In this document: positions 33,201 to 44,090 of the stretch, one piece after another | Layout of the letters: the number at the start of each line of letters is the position of its first letter | Position numbering within the stretch: position 1 is the first letter of the stretch | Assembly (NCBI GenBank): GCA_022414725.1 | Contig: CM039466.1 | Span: 37,671,936-37,735,935, forward strand | Source: Microglena sp. YARC | Lineage: Eukaryota; Chlorophyta; Chlorophyceae; Chlamydomonadales; Chlamydomonadaceae | Reading direction: 5' to 3' | DNA length: 64,000 nt | Position numbers and translations under genes: made by a program | Notes under the pieces: generated by a model | What the model was told of the DNA's origin: nothing | The model's database searches: none | What the model saw: only the letters and a program-made list of their open reading frames with translations

Positions 33201-33770
33201 GTGACCACTTGACCACAAGTGGTCACACCTCTCGGTGTGACAGGGAGAGGTACGCTACTGCCATTGCAGCTTGCAAGGGCAGCGGTGCTGGGGTGAAGGC
33301 AGAGGAGGAGGAAACCATGACGTATCATCGTGTGTTTTCATGGCAGCCTTTAGCACCATGCAGCAATGGGGATTGTGACTAAGGACTGGATTAGGGATGT
33401 GAATAAGTTGCAGTCGTCATGAATTAGTTGCAGTCGTCGGCAGCCACAACAAGCCAACGACAGCTTGCTAATCACAGCTGCCCAGCATGCCATCATGCCA
33501 CAACATGCCAACCACAGCTGCCACAGCATACCATGATGCCACTGTTTGCCATCATGCCACAGCGTGCCAACCACAGCTACCACAGTATACCACCATGCCA
33601 CGGCATGCCATTGTTTGCCATCATAGCTACATGTGGCTAGAATTTAGATTGTTCATCAAGTATAGCATCCTATACACACTTATATTATTATATCTCGTAG
33701 TTAGGTATGATAGTGGTGCCACACGGTGTATACCGTGTTGCAGTCCTTAAATCAGATCAATAACATGGAG
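33201..33770. repeat. Decoy of exon 11 and CATGCCA array
   Basis: 33238-33325 repeats part of exon 11 (GGGAGAGGTACGCTACTGCC, AAGGGCAGCGGTG, GGGGTGAAGGCAGA). 33430-33640 repeats CATGCCATCATGCCACA and CCAACCACAGCTGCC. This is the likely 3' untranslated or flanking region of SSRP1; I could not fix a polyadenylation site. Confidence 0.8.
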
Positions 33771-33983
33771 TTGTCTTGGCATAGCCCCTCCTGTAGGGGG
33801 GCGGGAGCCCCCAGCGTCACCCCGTTGTCCGTTTGTTGGTCAGTTTGTTTGTGCGACCAATACGCGTGCGACCAAGAGTCAGCCAACGGTCTCGTAACTA
33901 ACTGGCTTCGGTCCGCTCGATTCCGTTGCCGACACTCCTTGCATATTTTCCGCGTTGCTTGCGACGCTGCCTAGGACTTGTCT
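33770..33983 (+). repeat. Dispersed element family A, copy 3
   Basis: CATAGCCCCTCCTGTAGGGG GGCGGGAGCCCCC hairpin, TAACTAACTGGCTTCGG, and the terminal GCGTTGCTTGCGACGCT, ending AGGACTTGT. It is flanked by GGCATAGCCCC and GGGGGCTATGC, which are inverted relative to each other. Confidence 0.9.
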
Positions 33984-35605
33984 TTTGGGGGCTATGCATG
34001 GCAGCTTCCAGCCAACTCCACTAGCCAGCCGCTGGGTCAATCCCCAAGCTTTCAGCTGCATTGGTTTGTTCGTCTTGTAAGCTTCCAGATATACTGCTTA
34101 GCTCCAATTATGGCCCAAGGACAGGGAAAGGGGACTGCCTACAAGCTGCTACGCGTAGCCCCAAAGATAACCAGCGCTAATGGTATAAAGGCTGCTCACC
34201 GTCTGCGGGTGGAGTGAACATGGGCTGCACACACAGTACTACCCACACTCCTGAGCACAGAATGCTATCAGAGGAGGGGTGTTTGAATTTAGACAGTTTG
34301 AGGACACCCCAAGGTCCCGTGCATTCCTGGATGCACTCGCCTGGGTGCACTCGCCTGGGCGCACCTGCAGTCCTAGGGTAGCCAGGCAGACTTTATGTGG
34401 TGATACAAAGATATTAGCATGTGTTTAGATTATTTACAGTCCAGAGGTAGCCAGATAGGCTAAATCGACTTTCCTAACCTCGAAAAATACCTGGAGCATG
34501 TATGAGGGTCTGGGGTACCCACTTAAGGAGTTGTCCCTCAGCTTCAAGAATATTATTTGTTCATTTACGATTGTATGTTCTATACTCTATACCGGAATCT
34601 ATAGTATGCTTTACATTTTATACTCCATATTTGGACTAGGATTGAATTGTTACATGGTTTTTCAGCCAACGCTGTACTGCTCACCGTCTTCCATTTCCAT
34701 ATGGACTAGAACTTGGTCAGCTGAGTAGTGTGCGGTGTAGGATATGTGTTGTATTGGAACTGTCTCCCCTGTCGGCTGTACTTGAACAGGATCTGTTCTT
34801 CAGTTGGTACACTCTTCTGTTGTGTATTGGAACTGTCTCCCCTTCCAATTTGCCGCTGGTGGCAATAACCACACAGCCGGCTCTTGAGGTACGGGAGGCT
34901 GTAGGCAACATTAGCGAGCTCTATATCCACCTTTTAGCTGGAGATTGTTTGTAATTGGATTGAATTGTTACATGGTTTTTCAGCCACATCTCTGGGCTGC
35001 TCGCCGTCTTTCATTCCCATGTGGACTAGAACTTGGTCATCTGAATAGTGGACGGTATAGGATGTGTTACTGTAGGCACAGGGGGGGCTGTATGCTCTTG
35101 TGGATGGGGGGATTGTAGGCACGGTGTGCTCCAGGGTTGTTAAGGATTCTGCGTCCTGGGTCGTAGCTGCAAGGTCGGAGAGTCCGCTGCGTCCTGACAC
35201 GCAACGTGGGGAGGGTTTCAGGACGTACCAGACGTAGCTTCAAAGGGTTGGTTGCATCGCAGGACTCAGGCTATGGGTCGGGTGCGTCTCAGGACTCAGG
35301 CTACCGTATGCTGGTTCTGTTGCATTTCAGGACGCCGAGCTGGTGGTCCTCGTACTTAAACCGATCTGACATCACGATTTGGCCCAAGTGCCCAACACGA
35401 ATTGAATTGAAGCCAACTTTGGGCTGCTCAGTGAGTGCTGAGCTCACCGCCTTCCGAAGTTCGAATCCCCCACCCCCACCCACCCACCCCACCTACCTAC
35501 CCATCCACCTCCCCCCGCGCGATACCAGGGAGCACACTAAGCGGATTAGACAATCTGAAGACTTGTCAAGGTCCAACACACAAAAAACGAGTCGAGTGTT
35601 ACAAG
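33984..35605. other. Intergenic SSRP1-RPS21, repeats
   Basis: No gene seen. A segment with TTACATGGTTTTTCAGCC, CTGCTCACCGTCTTCC and GGACTAGAACTTGGTCA occurs at about 34650-34760 and again at 34965-35070. A related GCTGCTCACCGTCTTCC motif recurs at 40365 and 62195. 35215-35310 contains short GGACTCAGGCTA repeats. Confidence 0.6.
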
Positions 35606-35742
35606 CAGGGGCCGGCATATCATAAGATGTTGACCCAAAGGCGAGCATGATATCATTTGACACCACATAATTGCATCATATGATATGGTACATACACGAT
35701 TGAGACTGCCGGCGTCATATGATATCATATTGCCGTTCACTA
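35606..35742 (+). mobile_element. hAT-like MITE, family C, copy 3 (short)
   Basis: It starts CAGGGGCCGGCATATCATAA and ends TTGCCGTTCACTA. The interior has CATATGATATCATAT. It is shorter than the other copies, and no target duplication is visible. Confidence 0.6.
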
Positions 35743-36146
35743 CCCGTATGCCAAGAGCTAGAGATGTGCCTCAAATGTGCCAGTGAGGACGAGGAGGCTA
35801 AAAAAGGGTGTTACTTTATTGAAATCACCCAATGTGCATTTGGGGTGGGGGGTGGGGGTGGGGGGGGGGCTTGGCGTCTGTTACGCAAATTTCCTGAGGG
35901 GGCGAAGAACCCTGGCTGGGGGACTGGGACCAGGGACCCAGCCGGGACGGTCCGTCCTTTGGTTGGTTGGCTCCGCTGAGCAAGGACGGGTGGCGTGGTC
36001 TCCGAATCGCCCCAGCATGTCGGCCAGTCATCAGTCGGCAGTACGCGTCAGTACGCGTACCTCCTACGAGCGATTTAACGCTGCCAAGTCCGAACTCGCT
36101 CTCTCTACTTCACCTAGCCACTTGCCACATCTCGTTTGCGCGAAAA
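35743..36146 (+). promoter_or_regulatory. RPS21 upstream region
   Basis: About 400 bp before the RPS21 start codon, with a G-run at 35844-35868 and a pyrimidine-rich TCTCTCTACTTCACC at about 36100-36114 that resembles the TOP-like leaders of ribosomal-protein transcripts. No TATA box is recognised. This is inferred from position. Confidence 0.35.
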
Positions 36147-36195
36147 ATGATCAACGACGAGGCCAGACCGTGGATTTGTACATCCCACGCAAGTG
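36147..36195 (+). CDS. RPS21: RPS21 exon 1
   Basis: ATG follows CGCGAAAA; donor is TG|GTAAGC. As written the frame breaks after MINDE; adding one G to the GG at 36162-36163 gives [16 protein letters not shown] plus two bases of Cys. The TVDLYIPRK part is readable directly in the next frame. Confidence 0.88.
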
Positions 36196-37199
36196 GTAAG
36201 CTTCGGATTGGGAGCGCTTGCGCAATTCCCACAGCAGCCTTCCGAGCATTTTTCCTTGCCGTGAGATTTTCGAGCTAATTTAGCCCAAGCCGTCACACAC
36301 ACCACCCCCCTGTCACTCATTGCTACTGCTCTTGTCTGCGCGATCTTTTCTTTTCTTTTCTTTTGCAGCACACGGCCTACTGCAATTTTCGTTCTCTGAA
36401 TGTTTGCCCCCTGCGCAGCGCTTGGTCCAACAAGCTGATTTCCGCAAAGGACCACGCCAGTGTGCAGCTGAACATCGGCCACCTGAACGACGAGGGCGTC
36501 TATAACGGACAGTTCACCACCTTCGCTCTGACCGGCCGTGTCCGTGGCATGGTAAGCTGTTGCACATTATTACATTACATTGTCATAGGCAGGCCATAGT
36601 TGGCCCAAGACAAGCCAGCTCCTGGGAATATATTGGATGGACAGACAGGTGGAAGGCCTTCCCAGGATCTGGTGTGCATACTATTACATGTCATTGCATA
36701 GACAGTTCACCACCTTCACTACTACTGGCCGTGTTCATGGCAGTGTAAGCTGTTACATGTTCATTGGATGCACAGATGGATGTAATGCCTGACCAGGATG
36801 TGGTGGTCTGTGAGACATTACATCAGATTTCCGAGACTATTCACCATCACTTCGGCAGCAGTGTCCGAGGCATGGTAAGCTGTTGCACATTGCATTGGAG
36901 GTAAAGACGGCCGTCCAAGGGTGTGCTGGTGTTCAGAAATGGATGGAGGAGGAGGGAGGGAGAGAGGGAGAGGGAGGAATGGATGGAGAGAGACCGAGGG
37001 AGGGGGGAAGGAGGGAGAGGGAGGAATGGATGGAGGGAGAGGGGGGGAAGGAGGGAGGGCGGAGAGGTGGAGAGAGGAATGTAGGGTGGGTGGGAGGGAG
37101 GGACTGCTTGAACAGCCAGCCTGAGATGACGTGTGTGTTTTTGGTGGTGGTGGTGCGTGTGTTGGGGGGACTGGGGCGTTTGCGGTGTGGGTGGGCGGG

Positions 37200-37238
<39 letters not shown>

Positions 37239-39680
37239 GCACAAACAGGGCCCTTGATAGCCAGACTCCAACAGCTCACGCTCAGGAAGCTTATTTCGGT
37301 GCCATAAGGCAAACTGATGAGAGGCATGTGTGGGTGCTTGGGGGGTCCTCTCTCAGCAGTCAACCCACCATGGAACACATTACCTCACAACATGACACCT
37401 CGCCCGTCAACACACCAATTGACTCATCACCCTTACACTAACTTCAATAAGGAGAATTTTCACTAGAAAGATAGGAACGTAAATGTTTGACAGACAAAAG
37501 GGGGACTTGTGAACATCGTGAAACATTTATGTTCCTATCTTTCAAGTCCCCCTTGACTCTTTCAAGCTGCAGGCATATATGGAGTCCAGTAGGGAACCAG
37601 GAAAATGTTATCATCACCACATCGTCATCATATCATTATTATCATCACATCATCATATCATCATTATCATACCATCCATACCAATTATGCTATCGGTCCC
37701 ACCCTCACCACCCACCTATCCATACCACCCATACCATATATGCTATCCGCCCCACCCACACCACCCACCCATTCTCACCACCTATTCGGCCATTCCACAT
37801 ATCCCATCCCACCCTCCCACCCCAACCGCCCATCCCATCCACACCACCCACCCCACCCACCTCAACCGCCCATCCCATCCCACCCACCCATACCACCCAT
37901 ACCACCCATTTTCCTAAATCCCATCCCACCACTCCACCCCACTCACCCACCCCACCCCACCCACCCATGCCATACCACCCATTTCACATATCCCATCCCA
38001 CCGACCCACCCCCAACCACCCATCCCACCCCAACCGCCCATGCCATACCACCCACCAATCCATACCGCCCATCTGATATATCCCATCCCTCAACCCACCC
38101 CAGCTGCCCACCGCACCCATCTCACCCATGCCATCCCACCCATCCTTAAGGCTGTCCGCTGTTTTCAGCACTACCTTCAGCTCTCAATGCCTAACTTGCT
38201 TTTGCAGAGCCCCCCCTTCTGGGGGGCGACCCATCCCTCAACCCACCCCAGCTGCCCACCGCACCCATCTCACCCATGCCATCCCACCCATCCTTAAGGC
38301 TGTCCGCCGTTTTCAGCACTACCTTCAGCTCTCAATGCCTAACTTGTTTTTGCAGAGCCCCCCCTTCTGGGGGGCGAGAGCCCCCACAGTCGCAAGTTGT
38401 CTGTCTGACCACAAGAAACACGAAACAAGTAACCCTGCACTAACACCAGCACCCAAAGCATTGTTTGGCAGAGCCCTCCCTCCTGGAGGGTGGGAGCCCT
38501 CAGATTCACCCCATTGTCCGTTTGTCCGACCGACCGACGGGATAGACGAAGCCTTACACGTCAGTCAACTGTCTCATAACTAACTGGCTTCTGTTGTTCC
38601 GTTGTCCGCGCACTCTGCCGATTTTCCGCGTCGCTTGCGACGCTGCATTGGACTTCTTTTGCTACATTTCTTTACCTACTCCCTTCCTCCCAATCACATT
38701 CCTACTTTTTCACCACATTTCTTCACCTACTCCCTTCCGCCTTATCACATTTCTTACTTCAGTTCTACTGCATTTCTTCACCTACTCATTTCACCGTCAC
38801 CCACTCTATGCACATGTCTTACTTTTTTCTATAACATTTCTGCACATTAACTGCACTTCAGTTCTCCACCTAATCAATTCACCTACTTAATTTACATACT
38901 CGTGCTTCTACTTTTTTTACTTCATTTCTCCACCTAATCAATTCACCTACTCAATTTACATACTCGCACTTCTACTTTTTTTACTTCATTTCTGCACACT
39001 CAGTGCTCTACATTTCTTCACCTATTCACAGGGCATGGCTGATTCTGTCATCAGCATCATGTAGAAGCATCCATCCAACCCTTATGGCTGCCCACTGTCT
39101 ACAGGCCTAACTCAATACACTACATCTCCTCATCTGCTCACTTGGCCTACATACCTACTCACCTTATCTACGCACCTCTCACCTAAACTACGCACCTAAC
39201 CTACTAAATTACTCACCTGACCTACTCACCCACTCACCTTCCTACTTACCTTGTCCACTCACGCAACTTACTCACCTAGCCTACGCTACTAAATTACTTA
39301 CCTAACCTTTTCACCTACTCTCCAACTCACAGGGTGAGGCCGACTCTGCCATTGACATCATGTGGAAGAATCCATCCCACCCATCCTGTCTAACCCATCC
39401 AACCCATCCCGTCTTACGCATCCAACCTATCCGGTCTAACCCATCCAACCCATCCCGTCTAACCCATCCAACTCATCCCGTCTAACCCATCCAACCCATC
39501 CCGTCTAACCCATCAGACCCACCCAACCCATCAACCCCACCCAACCCATGCTTATGGCTGCCCGCCGTCTTCACCAACTCAATGCACTAAATATATTTCT
39601 TCACCTACTCACAGGGTGAGGCTGACTCTGCCATTGACCTCATGTGGAAGAAGAAGCAGGCTGAGGTTGCCTCTGCCTAA
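36147..39680 (+). CDS. RPS21: 40S ribosomal protein eS21 (RPS21), three exons
   Basis: Small-subunit ribosomal protein of about 82 residues, the usual length for eS21 (81-83). It reads [16 protein letters not shown] (after one base is restored), then [38 protein letters not shown] and TGRVRGM, ending [18 protein letters not shown] and ASA. This matches the family pattern [25 protein letters not shown]...G..-T-A--G-IR-MGE-D-----. Exons are 36147-36195, 36419-36551 and 39615-39680. A TGTAA motif, the green-algal polyadenylation signal, lies 18 bases after the stop. The GAGGCC at about 36161 needs one more G for frame. Its role is in 40S assembly and translation. Confidence 0.93.
36419..36551 (+). 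CDS. RPS21: RPS21 exon 2
   Basis: Acceptor CCTGCGCAG, chosen over the TTTTGCAG at 36368 because only it gives KCAWSNKLI in the right phase. Donor ATG|GTAAGC. It encodes [20 protein letters not shown] through TGRVRGM. Confidence 0.93.
36552..36880 (+). repeat. Decoy copies of RPS21 exon 2 3' end
   Basis: Two diverged copies lie downstream: 36700-36750 (GACAGTTCACCACCTTCACT, GGCCGTGTTCATGGCAGT then GTAAGC-like) and 36832-36885 (GACTATTCACCATCACTTCG, TCCGAGGCATG|GTAAGCTGTTGC). Between them are repeated ACATTACATTGTCATAGGCA and GGATGGACAGA pieces. Confidence 0.88.
36940..37440. repeat. G/A-rich tract and poly-G run
   Basis: GGGAGAGGGAGGAATGGATG repeats at 36940-37110, then GT-rich sequence and a run of about 35 G at 37201-37235. 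This is one of the few G-rich stretches on the coding strand of a gene in this window. Confidence 0.9.
37466..37543. repeat. Imperfect inverted repeat
   Basis: Arm 37466-37488 (GAAAGATAGGAACGTAAATG + TTT) pairs with 37521-37543 with one mismatch. The region also has GGGGGACTTG pairing with CAAGTCCCCC. A related single arm is present near 15930-15950, so this is probably a fold-back element. Confidence 0.85.
37600..38155 (+). repeat. CATCAT and CCCACCCAT C-rich array
   Basis: Low-complexity tract in RPS21 intron 2, with units such as CATCCCACCCACCCATACCA. Open frames here are compositional. Confidence 0.92.
38095..38400 (+). repeat. ~140-bp tandem duplication with partial family A copies
   Basis: The segment CCATCCTTAAGGCTGTCCGC, AGCACTACCTTCAGCTCTCA, TTTGCAGAGCCCCCCCTTCT occurs twice (about 38095-38228 and 38234-38385). 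Each copy ends in the first hairpin of a family A element, so a truncated element was carried along in the duplication. Confidence 0.85.
38460..38660 (+). repeat. Dispersed element family A, copy 4
   Basis: TTTGGCAGAGCCCTCCCTCC hairpin, CCCATTGTCCGTTTGTCCGA, ATAACTAACTGGCTTC, and GCGTCGCTTGCGACGCTGCA near the end. Confidence 0.9.
38661..39614 (+). repeat. Intron 2 array with two decoys of RPS21 exon 3
   Basis: 38661-39000 repeats TTTCTTCACCTACTCA-type units. Decoy 1 at 39031-39069 reads GGCATGGCTGATTCTGTCAT and hits TAG. Decoy 2 at 39333-39372 reads GGTGAGGCCGACTCTGCCAT, ATTGACATCATGTGGAAG, then AATCC. 39370-39530 repeats CTAACCCATCCAACCCATCC. Both decoys have CACAG acceptors. Confidence 0.9.
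39615..39680 (+). CDS. RPS21: RPS21 exon 3
   Basis: Acceptor CTCACAG, 21 codons and stop TAA. It encodes [20 protein letters not shown] and A. It joins exon 2 as [11 protein letters not shown], matching the family's RRMGESDDSI region. Confidence 0.92.
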   Translation, partial: GEADSAIDLMWKKKQAEVASA

Positions 39681-39697
39681 ACTTGTTCTGAAAGTGC

Positions 39698-39702
39698 TGT
39701 AA
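39698..39702 (+). terminator. TGTAA polyadenylation motif candidate for RPS21
   Basis: TGTAA begins 18 bases after the stop codon. In chlorophycean algae TGTAA takes the place of AATAAA. The distance is short for a 3' UTR, so this is only a candidate. Confidence 0.4.
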
Positions 39703-41990
39703 CACATGGGTTAATTTCACTTCCTCCTTTCGCACTACAGTGAACCTCCGCGATTGAATTGAAATTGTGATCACTGTATGTTGTAGTGGTAGAGATTGGG
39801 AGGACTAGCTTTGCGACTGAGTAGTTCGTTTTGATTACATGGTTTACTAGCCTCCAGGCCGCTCACCGTCCGCGGGCGGAGTTAATATGGTACAAAGACT
39901 ACTTGCTCTTGGTTGCATGGCTACAGCTAGCAATTTGGCTGCTCCCCGTCTTCGGCAGTTACATATAGACCGGGTTTTATAATGTTGCCATCATAACAAC
40001 GAAGTATCAAAATCTAAAGAAGAAGGAATGTTACAAGGTTTAAAATCTAAGCACTACTCCACAGCACTTCCGAGTGCGGACTAATCGGGCGATTGTAGAC
40101 AGTTTGAGGACAAGTCCAAGTCAACAGCGTAGTTGAATCCGTCCGCTGAGGGATTAAACATGACCTTGGCTCTGGACGGCATTGTGGCTACTCGCCGCGG
40201 AGAAGGGTTGGACACTTTGGCGCCGCAGGATAAACATATAGTGCGCCTTATATGTTTACTACCTTAAGCGTGAGGTTGAGCGGCCCAGCTCGTTTGCTTG
40301 CATGGGGACTAACCACCAAACGCCACAGGAAACCGCTTCAAATTTGGATTGTAACGTTTTTTCGCTAACTTTGGACTGCTCACCGTCTTCCAACTCCAAG
40401 CCCCCTTCCCTTCACTGCGGACAACAAGACAGATAAACGGATAATAATAAGTAATGCTTAGATTTTGATTGTGTTGATGACGTTCATACCGGTATTTCTC
40501 CCGATAATTTATTTTACTCACGATGACGTGCAGATAAATCGCTGTCTGGACTGAGCTGGGGCTACGTAACTATGTTCAACAGTTTGAATTTGGATTCGTG
40601 GTTGACATCTGGATCCTGCTGTAGGGGGTTCAATACCTACGCCATCAAAACGGTGGTTCGGAGTTTGGTTTGAATGTCGTCATCACCCCCCTGCTGTAAT
40701 GTTTTTTTTTGCTTTGTGGGTGCTTTTTGTTTTTGTTTAAGCACAGAGTCTCATACACCCTCGTGGTGTCCAGCAGACTTGAACATGTAAAAGACAAAAA
40801 AGTATGGTACCCTTATACCGTTATACGGTAAGCTGAACTAACGTAACTCAAAAGAGACCTATCACACGAAGTGATCCACAAAACGGTTTAAACCTTTTTT
40901 ACATAATTTGAAAGTGGAACCAAGTACAAGTTCAATCAGCCTGAAGGCTGACAGTTCATGTGATTAAAACAACCGTTAGGGCAGCACAGTTTTAAGCGGT
41001 CAAACGAGGGTAGTTCAACTTGTAAGAATAAGAATGCTTGCATGTTAGGTTGATTTTGTCTACGTTAATAGAATACACATAATAATGCTTACATTTTTCC
41101 TGCCGAAGGCGGCGATCAGTCAAATTGCTGGCTGGCGCCAAGCAACAAAGTTCAAGTTCAACACGTACGTGTCTGCTTGACAACCCGCACACTCCATTGG
41201 GGTGAGTGCGTGTTTTCACGCACACTTTCACTGTGGCGAGCTTGTTTACACACACATGCTTGACAGTTGTTTTCAGATGTTGACTGGGACGTGCGTGTGT
41301 TCCCCCCTCAGGCATGGTTTTGATAGGATTTCACGCACATTTTGACAGGGACATGCGTGTTAACACGCATACTTTAGGGGGGGGGGGGCGGGGGGGAGGC
41401 TCTGCCACACCGACTCCCGGAGGGGCTTTGAACAACCCTAGTTCAAAACCCTAGCAGGGAGGTAATAACAAACAAAATAACAAACGCAAGGGTTGATCAC
41501 AAACAAGTACAACTGTCACATCTCTACTTCACTGGCAGCCCAGCACAACGAATGGAGCCAAATCAGGCAACCGAGATGAAGTTATTATGCCAGTCTGTCC
41601 CATTGGCCCCAGAGCAAGCAAACGGGCTGGCCCCCTCAACCTCACGTCTCGTAATAACTAATAAGGCATACTATTTATTCATTCTGTGCCATTCGTGATT
41701 ACTAGCGTGTAGCAGGCCCCTTGCATTTCCAGACCTGGGGAAGTCCTTCATCTGTCTGCAGGTACCACATAGTAAGCTCCTTAGTCTCAGTCTGCAGGGG
41801 GAATTTAGCCCCCACTTACCTAAACCCACCTAGACCCTAACCCCCCCTGAACCCAAAACCTTTGAATCAAAACCTAAACCACTAAACCCTAACCCCCCTA
41901 AACTTCAGTGGGAGCTAATTTTCCCCCACCGATTCTGTCACTATACCGATTCTGTCACTATACCTGACAGGAGAACTTGGAATTGGAAGA
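39703..41990. other. Intergenic RPS21 to pherophorin-like gene, part 1
   Basis: No gene seen. It holds a GCTGCTCACCGTC-type repeat at about 39860-39905 and 40360-40410, a family B copy at 40240-40330 (+) and another at 41605-41690 (-), an AT-rich stretch at 40690-40990, and a GCGTGT/CACGCACA-rich segment at 41170-41370 that includes a G-run near 41372-41390. 41815-41925 has degenerate CTAAACCC/CCCTAACC sequence. Confidence 0.6.
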
Positions 41991-42013
41991 CAGTGGTCAT
42001 TTCTACCCTTATG

Positions 42014-42118
42014 CCCCTGTGAACGGTGACTATAGCTAGCTCCGGCTTACGCTATGGTGTCCTTAACTTTACCTCCTGTGAGTGAATGTATTACACGGAT
42101 GTAACACTTTCAATTTCA
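42014..42118 (+). repeat. Dispersed ~95-bp element (copy also at 61207-61305)
   Basis: TAGCTAGCTCCGGCTTACGC, TGGTGTCCTTAA, ACCTCCTGTGAGTGA and ATTACACGGAT are shared with 61207-61305 at high identity. Class unknown. Confidence 0.8.
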
Positions 42119-42395
42119 ATTGCCCCTGCATGCTTTTCCTCCTAGGTGCTGTTACTGCCCATGCTCCCACCTTCTCATTCACATGCACTCTTGCACAACG
42201 TCCACTTTAACTTGTGTCTTGTGTTTTCCTACTAGGTTCTTTTACTGTCCATGCTGTCACCTTCTCATACACATGCACTCATACACAATGCCCCTGTGCG
42301 ACTAATACTAAAGCAACTGCAATAATACAGTGCCTGCCTGTATCTGACACGTAAGGGAAAAAACCACATAAGGGATACGGTGCAAGGACTATGTG

Positions 42396-42613
42396 CCGTG
42401 TTTCATTTTTCGACGACGCGCCGCCATTCCGTCGTCATTCCGTCGCCATTCCGTAGAATGCTACACCCCCCGACCCCCCAGATATCAGGACGCGCTGCCC
42501 CCCGACCCCACCAGGCTCCGCGCTTCGCGCCACGCAACTATCCTGAAATTAGCGTTGAGTAGCCAAAGTAGCTACTCAACCTGGACTACGGAAATCTGAA
42601 ATAAAAAACACTG
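42396..42613 (+). mobile_element. hAT-like MITE, family D, copy 2
   Basis: 218 bp, the reverse complement of the element at 31200-31422. Termini are CCGTGTTTCATTTTTCGACG and AATAAAAAACACTG. It is flanked by ACTATGTG and GCTATGTG (7 of 8 match). The interior has an inverted GAGTAGCCAAAGTAGCTACTC. No transposase. Confidence 0.87.
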
Positions 42614-42639
42614 GCTATGTGTATTTAATGTCTAACCCG

Positions 42640-43080
42640 CTTAGTATGCTCCCTGGAACGGGGGAACTTGGAATTGGAAGGCAGTGGCCAGCCCAGAGTT
42701 GGCTGAGACACCTTATAATAATCCAGTCCAATCTCCATACCATCATCCATTGGGGCTTTAATATGGTGATTTTAGTATGCTGCCTGTTTTCCGTGCGTAT
42801 GGCACGGGGGGACTTGGGATGGGAAGGCAGTGATCAGCCCAGAGTTGGCTGAGAACCCACATAAAAATCCAGTCCAATCTCCATACCATCATCGGATCAT
42901 CCATTCAGGCTTTAATATGGTGCTTTTAGTATGCTGCCTGTTTTCCGTGCGTATGGCACGGGGGACTTGGGATGGGAAGGCAGTGATCAGCCCAGAGTTG
43001 GCTGAGACACCGTGCAACAATATATTCCCATCTCCATACCATCATCGGATAATCCACTGGGGCTTTAATATGGTGATTTG
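42640..43080 (+). repeat. ~150-bp tandem repeat, three units
   Basis: Three units with TTTAGTATGCTGCCTGTTTT, GGCACGGGGGACTTGGGATG, GCAGTGATCAGCCCAGAGTT and CCATACCATCATCGGAT. The first is more diverged. Intergenic. Confidence 0.9.
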
Positions 43081-44090
43081 AGTATGTATGTTAATGCTGC
43101 TGCTGCTGCTGTATGCTGCTGCTGTATTATTGCTGCTAATGCTGCTGCTGCCGTATGCTGCTGCATGTCGAGCAGGGAACCTGCACTAGGTGTTGACATG
43201 TAAATCCGCCAGCTAGTTGTTATACCCTTAGTAACCGTTAGCAACTATATCAGGTAACTATGCCTTGCACAGTAAGTGTTAGCAACAATGTCAGCTGGTT
43301 ATTGTACACTTAGTAACTATTAGTTATTATGTCAGGTGGTTATCATACCCTTAGTAACCGTTAGTAACTATGTCAGGTAACTATGCCTTGCACAGTAAGT
43401 GTTAGCAACTATGTCAGGTGGTTATTATACCCTTAGTAAATGATAGTTACTGTGTCATTTACTTATTTTATTTTACCCTTAGTAACTTATAGTTACTATG
43501 TCAGGTACTTATTATACCCTTAGTAACTGTTAGTTACTATGTCAGGTACTAAACTATACTATACTAAACCCTTAGTAACTGTTAGTTACTATGTCAGGTA
43601 CTAAACTATACTATACTATACCCTTAGTAACTGTTAGTTACTATGTCAGGTACTAAACTATACTATACTATACCCTTAGTAACTGTTAGTTACTATGTCA
43701 GGTACTAAACTATACTATACTATACCGCCGTTCCCAAGATGCGCATGCTCCACCTTGGTAGTCCACCCTCACCCGATCCAATCAAATTTGCCCAAGCTAT
43801 GCACATGCTGCGTGCGACGCATAGCTTATATTTTCAGCTACCAGCAGCAGTTTCTAGGAAGCTCCCCTAGCTTGCTACCCAGCCAAAATTATAGCAATGT
43901 ATTGCAGCTGGAAGTTGACATAATCATCTTTCCAGTACTGATGAAATCTTGGCGCTTAGCCCAATGGCTGGCTCAGGGAGCTGCCTAGAAGCTACTGCTC
44001 GTAGCTGTAAAAAAGGCCATCGTACGACGTATCAGGAGCCTACCAAGTGCAACCCGTGTAATGCGTCAGGTGCATTTTGCATCTTCCTGA
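43080..44090. repeat. CTG repeat and TAGTTAC array, then unassigned sequence
   Basis: (TGC)n at 43098-43170. 43210-43728 repeats CCCTTAGTAACTGTTAGTTA plus CTATGTCAGGTAC and CTATACTATAC. 43730-44090 is unique-looking and non-coding as far as I can see. Confidence 0.8.

Noticed and set aside
35719..36199. Open frames just upstream of RPS21 (CLKCASEDEEAKKGC and others)
   Set aside because: No family similarity; they overlap the RPS21 promoter and the readable RPS21 exon 1 fragment TVDLYIPRK.
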